64,000 bases of DNA. Origin: Hahella chejuensis KCTC 2396 (GTDB lineage Bacteria; Pseudomonadota; Gammaproteobacteria; Pseudomonadales; Oleiphilaceae). Position numbers and translations under genes: made by a program. The DNA lies in assembly GCF_000012985.1 (NCBI RefSeq), contig NC_007645.1:4796581-4860580 (forward strand), read 5' to 3'. The notes beneath the pieces were generated by a model. The model made no database searches, was not told where the DNA came from, and saw only the letters and a program-made list of their open reading frames with translations. This document shows, piece by piece, positions 16,353 through 26,147 of this stretch (positions are counted from its first letter, which is position 1; every line of letters starts with the position of its first letter).

Positions 16353-17639
16353 TTAAAACCCTGCATTAACATATATGGTCGCCAGATTGCGTGTATGCGA
16401 ATAGCTGTCCAATGTTGAATCACGGTCTTTAAAGTTCCATGACGCGCCGACGTTCAACCATTCCCTGAATGCGTAATCCAACGCCAGCGTCGCTTCGGAC
16501 GTATCGTCCTTACGAGACTCCGGGTCATTTTCGTACACATCGCGGGTCCAGTTGTATCCGACCTTGCTCGTAATCCGATCGTTCCAGTTGTGCGTCCAGG
16601 AAGCGCCTACTTGCTTCGCATCGATGAAGTCGCCTCTTCCGTAGGATTCCTCAGCGCTGCGTTCTACCGTAAAACGCAGCTTGGAATAGGGCTTCAAAGC
16701 CCAGTCGACAATAGTTTCCCAGCTGGCGCCGGAAAAATCTTCGCGGCTCTCGTCGTCAAAACGCTTTTCCGCGCGACCAACTTTAAAGGTGGCCTTGGTA
16801 ATGTCCGTCGCCGCCCATGAAATCCCGGCGAGGAACTTGTAATAGTCACTGTCTTTACTGCCGCCGGCGCCGTCCGAAGGAGACGGGTCATTCATGTAAT
16901 CCGTGTGCGTCCGCGACACATCCAACACCAGACCGGTCTTGTTCCCCACCCGCCAGTAAAAGCCGACGCCGGTTTCGAGAGTGCGACGATCACGCAGACG
17001 GGTCTCGTCACGTTGATTGGTGTACTCAGTCTGCGCGCCAGCCAGCTTTAGCGTCAGGCGCCCATCGGAGGTCTTGGAACCGAAAGTGTAGGTTAACGCG
17101 GCGGCGGAGCGATCGTACTCAATGAGATCCTCCAGCGGCGCAACATCCGGACCCTGCTTGATGCCGGTGCCGCGATCCTCATGCCCTGCCTCAAAGCGGC
17201 CAAGCAGCTCCAGCGTGTTGCGGTGATTCAGCGTCCAGAACGCCTTACCGTTGACGAAGTGATCGATATAGTCGTCAGTATGGGCGCTGGCGTAGCTTCC
17301 CGAACTCAGCTTGTATCCCAGATAATAACTGTCATCGCCCTTCAGCGCTTCCAAAGTCACGCCGGTGGAAACGATGGTGACAAACGACTCTTTCTTGTCA
17401 TCTTTCTGCAAGTAGATATTGTCGTTATATTTTTCCTCGACTTTCACCTGAGGGTAAACATTGACCGGCCCGGCGGAGAAAGAAAAGGGTTCCGCAGCCG
17501 CCCACGCTGAAGAGCCGCCCAAAGCGGCGACGCATGCAGCCAAAATACGAAGCTCACCGCGATGGCCGCGGATTGTTTTTTTAATATGCTTGTTAAAGTT
17601 AAAAAGAAGTTTAGATTTGGTACTACCGCCAACTGTCAT
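16353..17639 (-). CDS. Outer-membrane beta-barrel protein, BBP2-like, of the EPS exporter
   Basis: A 428-residue protein with a long, basic, signal-like N-terminus ending near AWAAAEPF. The mature part has many alternating beta strands and a terminal phenylalanine (YVNAGF), typical of an outer-membrane barrel. Its features match putative beta-barrel porin 2 proteins of EPS clusters. Position first in a minus-strand operon with a short OPX and a Wzc-like kinase suggests it supplies the outer-membrane passage for the polymer. Pore function is inferred from context. Confidence 0.85.
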   Translation of the reverse strand: MTVGGSTKSKLLFNFNKHIKKTIRGHRGELRILAACVAALGGSSAWAAAEPFSFSAGPVNVYPQVKVEEKYNDNIYLQKDDKKESFVTIVSTGVTLEALKGDDSYYLGYKLSSGSYASAHTDDYIDHFVNGKAFWTLNHRNTLELLGRFEAGHEDRGTGIKQGPDVAPLEDLIEYDRSAAALTYTFGSKTSDGRLTLKLAGAQTEYTNQRDETRLRDRRTLETGVGFYWRVGNKTGLVLDVSRTHTDYMNDPSPSDGAGGSKDSDYYKFLAGISWAATDITKATFKVGRAEKRFDDESREDFSGASWETIVDWALKPYSKLRFTVERSAEESYGRGDFIDAKQVGASWTHNWNDRITSKVGYNWTRDVYENDPESRKDDTSEATLALDYAFREWLNVGASWNFKDRDSTLDSYSHTRNLATIYVNAGF

Positions 17640-18410
17640 TCTTCATAGTCCTTTAGCATTACTTGAGGTTGTTAGCCCTTAAGACAAACATGATAGTCTA
17701 TTTCATTTCAGCCATCATATGACCAAGCAGGAAGCATGCCTGCGACGAAAAAGCGCCGCGAGCATTAAAACATGTCCACTCTTAAGTTCATTATGAAAAA
17801 TTTTATAAGGTTCCACTTACGCGAGTGGGTCGCATTATATCGTTTAATACGGATGAAACCTTATAAAATTCAGCAAGAATGTACTCCTATACGTATAAAA
17901 ATACGGAATGCCTACACAAGTATTTCCTTTGTACTAGCCAAAAAGTTCTATAAATAACATGGCATTACTTCTGGTATTGTAATAGGCGTCTGTATTCGTC
18001 CGTGAAGGCAGCTTTAACACAATAATGTTTTGGAAAGACAATTTCATTTCATGAAAGGAATTTAATGTATCTTCGCGCACAACAGCCTGGCTACGGCGGC
18101 CACAGGCCCCGCGCCGCCCCAAAGAGGAGCGGTCGCGACAGAATGTATTCTCCGGGGCTCCATTTTGATGCAAAAAGAGTTTACATCTCAAATTCTTTAA
18201 GCAATTTTATGGCGGCCTCAACCTTATACAACCCCGACTCTACTATTCCGGGGTGCGATTAATGAACAATTTCATGCTGTAAGTAAAACCTGTAATAAAT
18301 CTGGCGTATTTTTTGTAAGTCTTCATTTAAGCGGAATGTCGAATATTATTTGCGCGCCGCCGAATACAAAAAACAGCCAATTGCTGAATTAATCTTCAAG
18401 GAGATGAGAA
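17640..18410. promoter_or_regulatory. Long divergent intergenic region inside the EPS locus
   Basis: 771 AT-rich bases between the leftward export operon and rightward ugd. It contains the inverted-repeat site at 17800-17869, described separately. Two small ORFs near 17934-18262 have a GC-rich, arginine-heavy composition and no ribosome sites. Promoters for both directions must lie here. Confidence 0.5.
17800..17869. promoter_or_regulatory. EPS inverted-repeat site 1
   Basis: Left arm ATTTTATAAGGTTCCA (17800-17815) and right arm TGAAACCTTATAAAAT (17854-17869) are complementary at 15 of 16 positions, around a 38-base centre holding a small hairpin CCACT/AGTGG. The site lies 161 bases upstream of the barrel gene and shares its arm consensus with the site at 30637. 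Confidence 0.65.
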
Positions 18411-19748
18411 TTGAAAGTAACAGTATTTGGAATCGGTTATGTAGGCCTTGTTCAGGCGGCCGTACTTGCCGATGTCGGACACGATGTAATGTGCGTCGAT
18501 GTCGATGAGGCGAAAGTCGAGAGCCTGAAGAAGGGGATCATTCCAATTTACGAACCCGGCCTGACGCCTATTGTAGAAGCTAACTTTGAATCGGGCCGGC
18601 TCAAGTTTACGACTGACGCCAAGCTGGGCGTCGAGCATGCTGAAATTCAGTTCATCGCCGTAGGCACGCCTCCGGATGAAGACGGCTCCGCCGACCTTAA
18701 GTACGTGCTGGGCGTCGCCGCCACTATCGCCAGTTACATGACTGCGCCAAAGCTGGTCATCAACAAGAGCACCGTTCCTGTCGGCACTGCGGACAAAGTG
18801 CGCGCCGCCATCGCCGCAAAATTAAGCGAGCGCGGCGAAAGCATCGATTTTGACGTCGCCTCCAACCCAGAGTTCCTGAAAGAAGGCGCGGCGGTCACCG
18901 ATTGTATGAAACCTGACCGTATCGTTGTTGGCTCCGAAAACCCGGCCTCCGTAGAAAAGCTGCGTGAACTCTACGCGCCGTTTAATCGCAATCACGACCG
19001 TATGATTGTTATGGACGTACGCTCAGCGGAACTGACAAAATACGCCGCCAACTGCATGCTGGCGACGAAAATCAGCTTCATGAATGAAATCGCCAACCTG
19101 GCGGAGAAGCTCGGTGCGGATATTGAGAACGTACGCAAGGGCATCGGCTCCGACCCACGTATCGGCTACCACTTCATCTATCCCGGCTGTGGATACGGCG
19201 GTTCCTGCTTCCCGAAAGACGTGCAAGCAATGGTTCGCGCTGCAGACAGCATTGATTTCGACGCGCAATTGCTGAAGGCGGTGGAGTCGGTTAACTATCG
19301 CCAGAAAGAAACGTTGTTCAAAAAAGTCAGCGCTTATTTTGACCACAAACTGGAAGGCAAAACCATCGCGTTGTGGGGATTGTCCTTCAAGCCCAATACC
19401 GACGATATGCGTGAAGCTTCCAGTCGCGTGTTGATGGAAGCTTTGTGGCGCGTCGGCGCGAAAGTCCGCGCATATGACCCGGAAGCCATGGAAGAAACCC
19501 AGCGTATTTACGGCGCCCGCGACGACCTGTCGCTGGTCGGCACCAAAGAGTCCGCACTGCAGGACGCCGACGCGCTGGTTATCTGTACGGAATGGAAGTC
19601 TTTCCGCGCGGCGGATTTTGCAATGATCAAGCAAACATTGCGAAGCCCGGTGATTTTCGACGGTAGAAATTTATACGATCCTGAAACTGTGAAAAAACAC
19701 GGCCTGGATTACTACGGCATCGGTCGCGGCCTCAGCATCGCCCGCTAA
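18411..19748 (+). CDS. ugd: UDP-glucose 6-dehydrogenase
   Basis: Oxidises UDP-glucose twice with NAD+ to UDP-glucuronate, the donor for acidic residues of the polymer. The 445 residues have an N-terminal Rossmann motif [17 protein letters not shown], catalytic Cys in [12 protein letters not shown] (near 258) and a C-terminal UDP-binding domain with [16 protein letters not shown]. The start is TTG at 18411, with AAGGAG seven bases upstream; the N-terminus MKVTVFGIG fits the family exactly, so the rare start is well supported. It opens the rightward EPS biosynthesis run. Confidence 0.97.
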   Translation: MKVTVFGIGYVGLVQAAVLADVGHDVMCVDVDEAKVESLKKGIIPIYEPGLTPIVEANFESGRLKFTTDAKLGVEHAEIQFIAVGTPPDEDGSADLKYVLGVAATIASYMTAPKLVINKSTVPVGTADKVRAAIAAKLSERGESIDFDVASNPEFLKEGAAVTDCMKPDRIVVGSENPASVEKLRELYAPFNRNHDRMIVMDVRSAELTKYAANCMLATKISFMNEIANLAEKLGADIENVRKGIGSDPRIGYHFIYPGCGYGGSCFPKDVQAMVRAADSIDFDAQLLKAVESVNYRQKETLFKKVSAYFDHKLEGKTIALWGLSFKPNTDDMREASSRVLMEALWRVGAKVRAYDPEAMEETQRIYGARDDLSLVGTKESALQDADALVICTEWKSFRAADFAMIKQTLRSPVIFDGRNLYDPETVKKHGLDYYGIGRGLSIAR

Positions 19749-19756
19749 CCGTATTC

Positions 19757-19789
19757 GCCGACGGAGCCCTACAGGAAGGGCCCGTCGGC
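19757..19789 (+). terminator. Hairpin after ugd
   Basis: GCCGACGG-A-GCCCT pairs with AGGGC-C-CCGTCGGC around a short loop, just past the stop codon. There is no T-run, so it may attenuate rather than end transcription into the downstream transferases. Confidence 0.5.
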
Positions 19790-19874
19790 GCGACTCGTCT
19801 CACACTTGACGAAGTCGACTGTTTATTAACTCAAACACCAGATATTGATCTAAATAGTTTAAGGGACTGTCAGA

Positions 19875-21737
19875 ATGCTTAACGAAGCCACAACCACCAA
19901 CGTCGGCGGAATCAAGACCAGTTGTCTCGACCGCAAACAGCTCGCGTTGCTGGTGGGGGAAATCTGCCAAAACTATACTCCGGACCAGTCGGCGTTTTTG
20001 ATTTTCTCCTCTAATGGGCAGGCGATCTCATTGGCGGGCTCAGATCCCGCCTACCTTGAACTGATGAATAACGTCGATCTGGTGCACGCGGACGGACAAA
20101 GCGTAGTGACTTTGTCGCGCTGGTTCTCAGAGCGACCTATCGCTGAGCGCTCGGCCACCACTGACATGATTCACGACATCCCCGTTCACTACGCCCCAAC
20201 TCTGAAACATTTCTTTTTGGGCGGCCTGAAGGACGTTGTGGAGCAGGCGGCGAAAATCTACAGCGATACTTACGCCAATGCAGAAATCGTGGGCGTACGC
20301 GACGGATATTTTTCGGCGGCGGATGAGTTGAACATCGTGGAGGAAATCAACCAGTCCGGCGCAGACGTACTTTGGGTAGGTCTGGGCAAACCCAAAGAAC
20401 AGGAATTCTGCATCCGCCACAAAGACAAGTTGAAAGTGCCGGTGGTGATCAGCTGCGGCGGCTGCTACAACTTTTTAACCGGACACTATAAAAGAGCGCC
20501 GGAATGGGTGCAGAACAACGGTCTGGAATGGGTGCACCGCATGGTCCTCAATCCACGCAAACTGTTCTGGCGTTACTTGATCACTAATCCTCATACGATT
20601 TATCTGGCCTATAAAAACCGCTACCGCGGCGACAGAGATACGGAAAGCAAGAAAGTGCTGTTTCTGCTGAAGACGTTCTCCAAAGGCGGTGGCGTGGAAC
20701 GTGTATCCGCGAATCTGGCCACCAGTTTGAAAGCGCAGGGATACGATCCCGAGTTTTATGTGTTCTTTTCCAAAGAAGAGGACATCAGTCAATTGCGCCA
20801 GGACTGGCCGGTTACTTTGGTTGAGCCAAGCCGTAAGAGCCCACTTAAACTTATCAGTGAGTTTTTGAGATTGCGCCGTCATGTGAAGAACAATCGTATT
20901 GGCGTCGTCATCTCATCAAAAGAGACAGCCAACCTGATCAGCCTGGTCTCCCTCATGTTTTTGCCGCGGGTCATGAAGTTGTTCACCCGTCACTGCGCTT
21001 TTGACGTCTCAGACCAAAAGCTGGCCCCGCGTAGCATCAAAGCGCTGTATTGCATGTACGCGCTGACCCGCAGCCGCATCGTTACGGTCTCTGAAGATCT
21101 TGCGCACCAAATCAAGGCGTTCCTGCCCTATAACCGTAACAAGGTCGTAGCGCGGGCCAACCCGATTATTGATGAACGCATCTTCACTCTGGCGCAAGAG
21201 TCCGCGCCGATTCAGGGCGACTATCTCTGCGCAGTGGGCAGACTGTGTGAGCAGAAAGGCTTCGACTTGCTGTTGGACGCGTACAAACAGGCGCTGACGC
21301 TACAGCCTGCGCTGCCAAAGCTGGTTATCGTAGGAGACGGCGATGATCGCGCCGCGTTGGAGAAACAAGCCGCCGACCTCGGCTTGACTGACAAAGTGAT
21401 TTTCTATGGCTTCACTCCCAATCCGTACGCGATCATCAAGCACGCCAGACTCTTTGTCATGTCCTCCCGCCATGAAGGCTTGCCGACTGCGTTGGTGGAA
21501 GCCATCGCCCTTGGCGTGCCAGTGGTTTCCAGCGACTGCGAAACGGGTCCTCGTGAATTGCTGGACAACGGCCGTTACGGCGGACTGGCGCCGAACCAGA
21601 ACCCAGCCGCATTGGCGCAGGCCATTGTCGACAACCTGACGACCCCCATCGCGCCAGAGGCGGAAGCGGTGAGCAAATACCGTTACGCCGACGCCGCCGA
21701 CGCTTACATCAAGCTGTTCGGAGAGCGGATGGCATGA
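19875..21737 (+). CDS. Fused glycosyltransferase: GT26 (WecG/TagA/GumM-like) plus GT4
   Basis: A 620-residue protein joining two transferases that are usually separate. Residues 1-245 are GT26: VDLVHADGQSVV, FFLGGLKDVVEQAAKIY, VLWVGLGKPKEQEF and YNFLTGHYKRAPEWVQNNGLEW. This family adds the second sugar to lipid-linked intermediates. Residues 255-620 are GT4 (GT-B fold): FSKGGGVERVSANLA, VGRLCEQKGFDLLL, and the EX7E region HEGLPTALVEAIALG. A single polypeptide could thus add sugars two and three in succession. The stop overlaps the next GT4 start by four bases (ATGA), showing coupling. Sugar identities cannot be read from the sequence. Confidence 0.93.
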   Translation: MLNEATTTNVGGIKTSCLDRKQLALLVGEICQNYTPDQSAFLIFSSNGQAISLAGSDPAYLELMNNVDLVHADGQSVVTLSRWFSERPIAERSATTDMIHDIPVHYAPTLKHFFLGGLKDVVEQAAKIYSDTYANAEIVGVRDGYFSAADELNIVEEINQSGADVLWVGLGKPKEQEFCIRHKDKLKVPVVISCGGCYNFLTGHYKRAPEWVQNNGLEWVHRMVLNPRKLFWRYLITNPHTIYLAYKNRYRGDRDTESKKVLFLLKTFSKGGGVERVSANLATSLKAQGYDPEFYVFFSKEEDISQLRQDWPVTLVEPSRKSPLKLISEFLRLRRHVKNNRIGVVISSKETANLISLVSLMFLPRVMKLFTRHCAFDVSDQKLAPRSIKALYCMYALTRSRIVTVSEDLAHQIKAFLPYNRNKVVARANPIIDERIFTLAQESAPIQGDYLCAVGRLCEQKGFDLLLDAYKQALTLQPALPKLVIVGDGDDRAALEKQAADLGLTDKVIFYGFTPNPYAIIKHARLFVMSSRHEGLPTALVEAIALGVPVVSSDCETGPRELLDNGRYGGLAPNQNPAALAQAIVDNLTTPIAPEAEAVSKYRYADAADAYIKLFGERMA

Positions 21738-22858
21738 AGACCCAAAGCGTAGCCATCGTCCTGCATGATCTAAGGGGCGGCGGCGCTGAAAAAATGATGG
21801 TGCGGCTCGCCAATGCTCTGGCGGAGCAGAATACGGCCGTAACCATGGTTCTACTGACCGAGGGCGGCGTCAACAAGGCGGAGCTGTCCTCAGCAGTGAA
21901 GCTGGTGGAGCTCGGCTCCCCGCGCACCCTGAGCTCCGTGCCCAGGCTGGCGGCCTACCTGCGCGAGGCTCAGCCAGATAGAATTCTATCCGCGTTGACC
22001 CACGTCAACGTGGCGGCCGCTCTCGCCTGCGCCATGACAGGCATGTTGCGCCGTCTGGTGGTGAGCGAGCGCAACACCTACTCACTGGATAAAAAGGTCA
22101 ACACTGGTGCGGTGATGAAATTCACCTACTGGCTGGCGCCCAGGATTTATCGCCGTCTGCCGAACCCTGTCATCGCAGTCTCCGGAGGCGTCGCCCGCGA
22201 CTTGGTTGAGACAGAGTCTCTGCGCCCCAAGGACATTGTCGTCGCACCCAACCCGGTATTGACCGCCAAAGTACTTACAATGATGGATGAGCCCGCCAGT
22301 CACCCATGGTTACAAGACCCGGCTACACGTGTGGTGGTCGCGGTTGGACGACTCAGCCATCAAAAAGGATTCGACACGCTTATCCGCGCCTTCGCACAGG
22401 TTGCGGACATACCGAACCTGAGACTGGTCATATTCGGTGAAGGTGAGTTACGCGAAGAGTTGAGCGCGCTTGTCAGCCAGCTGCAATTGACGGAAAGAGT
22501 CGATCTGCCCGGTTACGCCGCCAACCCTTTGGCTGAGATGAAAGCGGCGGACCTGTTTGTACTGTCTTCGCGGTTTGAAGGAAGCCCTAACGTCCTGGTG
22601 GAAGCCATGGCTACAGGCGTTCCTGTCCTGGCGACCAATTGCCCTTCCGGGCCGGATGAAATTCTGGACCAGGGACGCTTGGCGCCACTGGTGCCAGTGG
22701 ATAACGTCAACGCCATGGCGCAGGCGTTACGCCAATGCATGGAGCAACCCAGCGACAACGCTGAATTGAAAAATCGGGCTGATCGCTATCGCGACGCCCT
22801 ATCCGCTCAAGCCTACAGTGCGGTATTAAACGGTTCTGTCACTGTCTGGGGGCGCTGA
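21734..22858 (+). CDS. GT4-family glycosyltransferase
   Basis: A 374-residue retaining GT-B transferase that should extend the EPS repeat unit at the cytoplasmic membrane face. The N-terminal lobe starts with LRGGGAEKMMVRLANAL. The C-terminal lobe has VGRLSHQKGFDTLI, VIFGEGELREEL and the nucleotide-sugar acid motif FEGSPNVLVEAMATG. Its ATG overlaps the stop of the fused transferase. It resembles the GT4 half of that neighbour, so the two may be old duplicates with different acceptors. Confidence 0.94.
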   Translation: MKTQSVAIVLHDLRGGGAEKMMVRLANALAEQNTAVTMVLLTEGGVNKAELSSAVKLVELGSPRTLSSVPRLAAYLREAQPDRILSALTHVNVAAALACAMTGMLRRLVVSERNTYSLDKKVNTGAVMKFTYWLAPRIYRRLPNPVIAVSGGVARDLVETESLRPKDIVVAPNPVLTAKVLTMMDEPASHPWLQDPATRVVVAVGRLSHQKGFDTLIRAFAQVADIPNLRLVIFGEGELREELSALVSQLQLTERVDLPGYAANPLAEMKAADLFVLSSRFEGSPNVLVEAMATGVPVLATNCPSGPDEILDQGRLAPLVPVDNVNAMAQALRQCMEQPSDNAELKNRADRYRDALSAQAYSAVLNGSVTVWGR

Positions 22859-22899
22859 GTACGGATGACATCGGTTAACTGCGAAAACGGGCGTATCCT

Positions 22900-24210
22900 G
22901 TGACGATTACGCGCAATCAGTTAAGAGATTTTTTTCTCGGCCTGGTCATGTTTTATTACTCGGGCTTTATGTCGTTCCTGACCGGACTGGTGTCTGGAGG
23001 CGGCAGAAGCGGCCATGGCGGTGCGGAAATGATCGCAGAGTCCGCCAGCGGCAACATGGTGCGCCAGCTGGTGGGTCTCAGCATACTGGCCATAGGCGGT
23101 TATTTCGTGCTGCATTTGCGCGACCGCTCCCTGGGCACCTTCGTGTCCCGTCATATTTACTGGCTGATATTGCTCGGCTATATCGTGCTGTCGATTCTAT
23201 GGTCGGTTGAACCCGGCGTATCAGTGCGCCGCATCATCAGCCTTATGATCGTCTTTGTGGCGGCGCTGGCGCTGTTGCAGGAGTACACACCGGAATACCT
23301 GCTCAGCCTCATCGCGAGAATTCTGGGCTGCGCCGCCATCGCCGGGTTGATATACGCGGTGATTTCTCCCCAAAACGGCTTTATTCAAGGCGGACTGCGG
23401 GAAGGCGCGCTGCTGGGCATCTTCAGCGACAAAAACGCAGGCGCCCGTTGCTACGTCTACGCCCTCATGACCTTCTACGGCCTGCGTATGTATGAGAGCA
23501 GACAGGACAAAATTTTAATCGGCGGCCTGGTGGCGGCGATTATTCTGAGTAATTCAGCCACCGCGCTGGCCATGGTGTTTGGGGGCATGGGCCTGACCAC
23601 CATCTTCAACGGCAGCCGGGTGATCGGTAACTCCCAGAAGACATTTAACCGTCTTATCGTGGTGACGATGGGCCTGTTGATTGGCGCCGTACTGGCTAAC
23701 TACTTCTATGAATTGATTCTACTGTCTCTGGGACGCGATCCATCGCTGACCAACCGCACCATCATCTGGGAGCTATTAGGACCCAGTCTGGATGACCGCC
23801 CCACTCTCGGCTACGGATACGGCGCATTCTGGGCCAGCGTCTATGTAGAGTCGTTCGTCAAAGTCTGGGGGTTCATCGGCAACGCACATAGCGGATATGT
23901 TGAGACGCGCCTCAACGGCGGTTACGTCGGGCTGGTCATTTTGATCGCCACCTTCGTGATGTCTTTCTGGCGCATCGCCCGCGCTTTCACCTTCCACCCT
24001 GAGTCATCCGTGTTCGCATTAATGGCGAGCATTCTGCTGATTCAGGCGGCGGTTAACTATATCGGTTTCATCATCCCGAACCACGTGAGCTTCGACATGT
24101 TTATGTTCTCGATCATTGTCGTCGTGGCGGGCAAGTATGGGCTTTCGCGAGAACTCTCGCCCACTCCGCTGTACGAAGTGCAGCCGGACCCAGCGGAGGC
24201 GCGCGCATGA
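22900..24210 (+). CDS. O-antigen polymerase/ligase-like protein (Wzy candidate)
   Basis: A 436-residue protein with ten or so membrane segments and a large periplasmic loop containing RDPSLTNRTIIWELLGPSL and GYGYGAFW, the motif region of Wzy_C/O-antigen ligase proteins. In this locus, with a Wzx-like flippase and Wzc-like co-polymerase, it is best read as the polymerase that joins lipid-linked repeat units in the periplasm. The start is GTG at 22900, giving MTITRNQLRDFF; the ribosome site is weak. It follows the GT4 gene by 41 bases. Confidence 0.9.
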   Translation: MTITRNQLRDFFLGLVMFYYSGFMSFLTGLVSGGGRSGHGGAEMIAESASGNMVRQLVGLSILAIGGYFVLHLRDRSLGTFVSRHIYWLILLGYIVLSILWSVEPGVSVRRIISLMIVFVAALALLQEYTPEYLLSLIARILGCAAIAGLIYAVISPQNGFIQGGLREGALLGIFSDKNAGARCYVYALMTFYGLRMYESRQDKILIGGLVAAIILSNSATALAMVFGGMGLTTIFNGSRVIGNSQKTFNRLIVVTMGLLIGAVLANYFYELILLSLGRDPSLTNRTIIWELLGPSLDDRPTLGYGYGAFWASVYVESFVKVWGFIGNAHSGYVETRLNGGYVGLVILIATFVMSFWRIARAFTFHPESSVFALMASILLIQAAVNYIGFIIPNHVSFDMFMFSIIVVVAGKYGLSRELSPTPLYEVQPDPAEARA

Positions 24211-24280
24211 GTCGCGTCATCCACAGCTGCGCAGGCTTGCGCAGTCGCGTTTTTGATTTGACGCCACAATGGAGTTAGTC

Positions 24281-24955
24281 ATGGTCTCACATGAATTCAA
24301 ATGCATTTTTATCCATATCCCCAAATGCGCCGGCACCAGCATTGAAAGCGCTTTGGGACATCTTGACGGATACCAGGGACGCAATGGCCAGGACCACAGA
24401 TCAATCAGGCTGATGGCGAAGCCGCGACTTAGTCTGCGCGCGCTCACATCCAAAGCGCGCCTGCTGGACATCGCGCGCAGCGTGAGGCACCAGCGCCGCA
24501 GCGACATGAACCCAAAAAACAAAATCACCGTTTCCGACGAGCAGTATAAAAACTACTTTAAGTTCACCTTCGTTCGAAACCCCTGGGCGCGGGCTTACTC
24601 CATGTACAAGAACGTCATTCGCGACGAAGCCCATAAACGCACTTTCGGCATTGAAGGCGACATGTCTTTCAAAGACTTCATGCACGCCTTCGCCGGAAAA
24701 GGCATGCTGCGCCCACAAACCTATTGGATCAAGGACGACAACGGCGACATCTCCCTCGACTACGTCGGCCGCTTTGAAAACCTGGAAGCGGATTTCAAGG
24801 AAGCCTGTCAGCGCATGGGCGCTCAACACATTGAGCTACCTCACAAAATCAAGGGCGACGGGGAAGATTATCGACAGTATTACGACGAGGAAACCAGACA
24901 GTTGGTGAGTCGGATATACAAGGACGAGATCGATTACTTTGGCTACACGTTTTAA
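24281..24955 (+). CDS. Sulfotransferase family protein
   Basis: A 224-residue enzyme of the Sulfotransfer_2-like group, expected to move sulfate from PAPS to a sugar of the EPS repeat. The 5'-phosphosulfate loop is HIPKCAGTSIESAL near the N-terminus. The 3'-phosphate motif is FVRNPWARAYSMYKN in mid-protein, with the conserved Arg and Ser. I chose ATG 24281, which has GGAG six bases upstream; an ATG 12 bases earlier lacks one. Location between polymerase and glycosyltransferase genes supports a role in decorating the polymer. Sulfated EPS is uncommon in gammaproteobacteria outside marine groups. The acceptor is unknown. Confidence 0.9.
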   Translation: MVSHEFKCIFIHIPKCAGTSIESALGHLDGYQGRNGQDHRSIRLMAKPRLSLRALTSKARLLDIARSVRHQRRSDMNPKNKITVSDEQYKNYFKFTFVRNPWARAYSMYKNVIRDEAHKRTFGIEGDMSFKDFMHAFAGKGMLRPQTYWIKDDNGDISLDYVGRFENLEADFKEACQRMGAQHIELPHKIKGDGEDYRQYYDEETRQLVSRIYKDEIDYFGYTF

Positions 24956-24985
24956 CAGCCGGCTGCGGCAATCAGGAATACTATC

Positions 24986-26017
24986 GTGACAACAGCAAAC
25001 TCCGACATGACCGCAGAAGCGCCATTAGTCTCCGTTATCATGCCCGTCTATAACCGGGAGAAAACGGTTGCCCAGGCGATAGAGAGCGTGCTGGCGCAAA
25101 CCTTCGCCGACTTTGAATTAATAGTGGTCGACGACGGTTCTACAGACCGCTCGGCGGAAATCGTCAACGGGTTTACGCAAGATGCGCGCGTGCGCTACCG
25201 CCTGCAGGAAAATTCCGGCCGGCCTTCCCTCGCCCGCAACAGCGGCCTGAAATTGGCGCGTGGACAGTGGGTGGCGTTTCTCGATTCCGATGACCGCTGG
25301 ACGCCGGCCAAATTGGAGCGACAAATTGCATTATTGGAGCAATGCGCGGCGCAAGGCGTCAGCCTGGACCTGGTGATCAGCGACTATGAGGTCATGGAAA
25401 ATGACGTCCTGAAGCATCCGTCCTTCTTCAAAGCCTATAACGTTAACCAGCGCTTGGCGGCGGCTGTCGAGCACACTTTTCCAGACGGCTGGACTTATCG
25501 CCAGCGTCCATTCCTGCAAGCGCTCTATGGCCTGGGTTTCGCCGCCACCCAGGCGGTGCTGGTGCGCAGATCGCTATTGGAGCGGGTCGGCGGCTTTGAT
25601 AGCGAGCTAGTGTTCGCCGAAGACAACGACCTTTGGATGACCATCTCCGAGCAAGGCCGCGTTGGCTGCTCCAAAGGCATCGCCTACACCTACGTGCATC
25701 ATGGCGACAATATCACCAGTGTTAAGTCAGACCGGTTTTACACCGACACCATCAACGTGCTGTTCAAGCATCTGGCCACCGCCAGGAAGTTAGGGGTGCC
25801 GATGGAGCCCCTGAAAGAAAGATACGCCAACTACTACTTATCGCTGTGCCGCAACAGACTGCGCGAGCAGCGCTGGAAAGAGGCGGCTTCGGCCTTTTAC
25901 AGCGGCTTGCCAGGGCTGACCAGTAAACGCAACTGGAAAATGACCGCGCGCATTGGAGTCACTGCACTGCAAAGTTTGACGACGAAACGCGGGCGGCGGG
26001 CGGCGCAGCTGAGTTGA
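24986..26017 (+). CDS. GT2-family glycosyltransferase
   Basis: A 343-residue inverting GT-A transferase. Motifs: VSVIMPVYNREKTVAQAI at the N-terminus, VVDDGSTDRS, NSGLKLARG, the DxD-type FLDSDDRW, and EDNDLWM for the catalytic base region. The start is GTG 24986 with AGGAA ten bases upstream. It follows the sulfotransferase by 30 bases and should add one sugar of the repeat unit in the cytoplasm. A family-specific donor cannot be assigned. Confidence 0.93.
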   Translation: MTTANSDMTAEAPLVSVIMPVYNREKTVAQAIESVLAQTFADFELIVVDDGSTDRSAEIVNGFTQDARVRYRLQENSGRPSLARNSGLKLARGQWVAFLDSDDRWTPAKLERQIALLEQCAAQGVSLDLVISDYEVMENDVLKHPSFFKAYNVNQRLAAAVEHTFPDGWTYRQRPFLQALYGLGFAATQAVLVRRSLLERVGGFDSELVFAEDNDLWMTISEQGRVGCSKGIAYTYVHHGDNITSVKSDRFYTDTINVLFKHLATARKLGVPMEPLKERYANYYLSLCRNRLREQRWKEAASAFYSGLPGLTSKRNWKMTARIGVTALQSLTTKRGRRAAQLS

Positions 26018-26147
26018 ACGTGGAGATGACGCATCGAAGCCAACAAAAGCAAATCAGCGTAGAGAAACCTGATATACGGAATGCCTGCAAAAAGGCCTTT
26101 CCGCTTAAACATTTTAGACAACCTCACACCATGGAGCTGGGCGACTT

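Noticed and set aside
17800-17869. c-di-GMP (GEMM) or other known riboswitch
   Set aside because: The conserved GEMM core bases are not present; only the outer inverted repeat is clear.
17934-18262. Two overlapping small ORFs in the ugd upstream region
   Set aside because: Arginine-rich translations, no ribosome site, and no homology I recognise.
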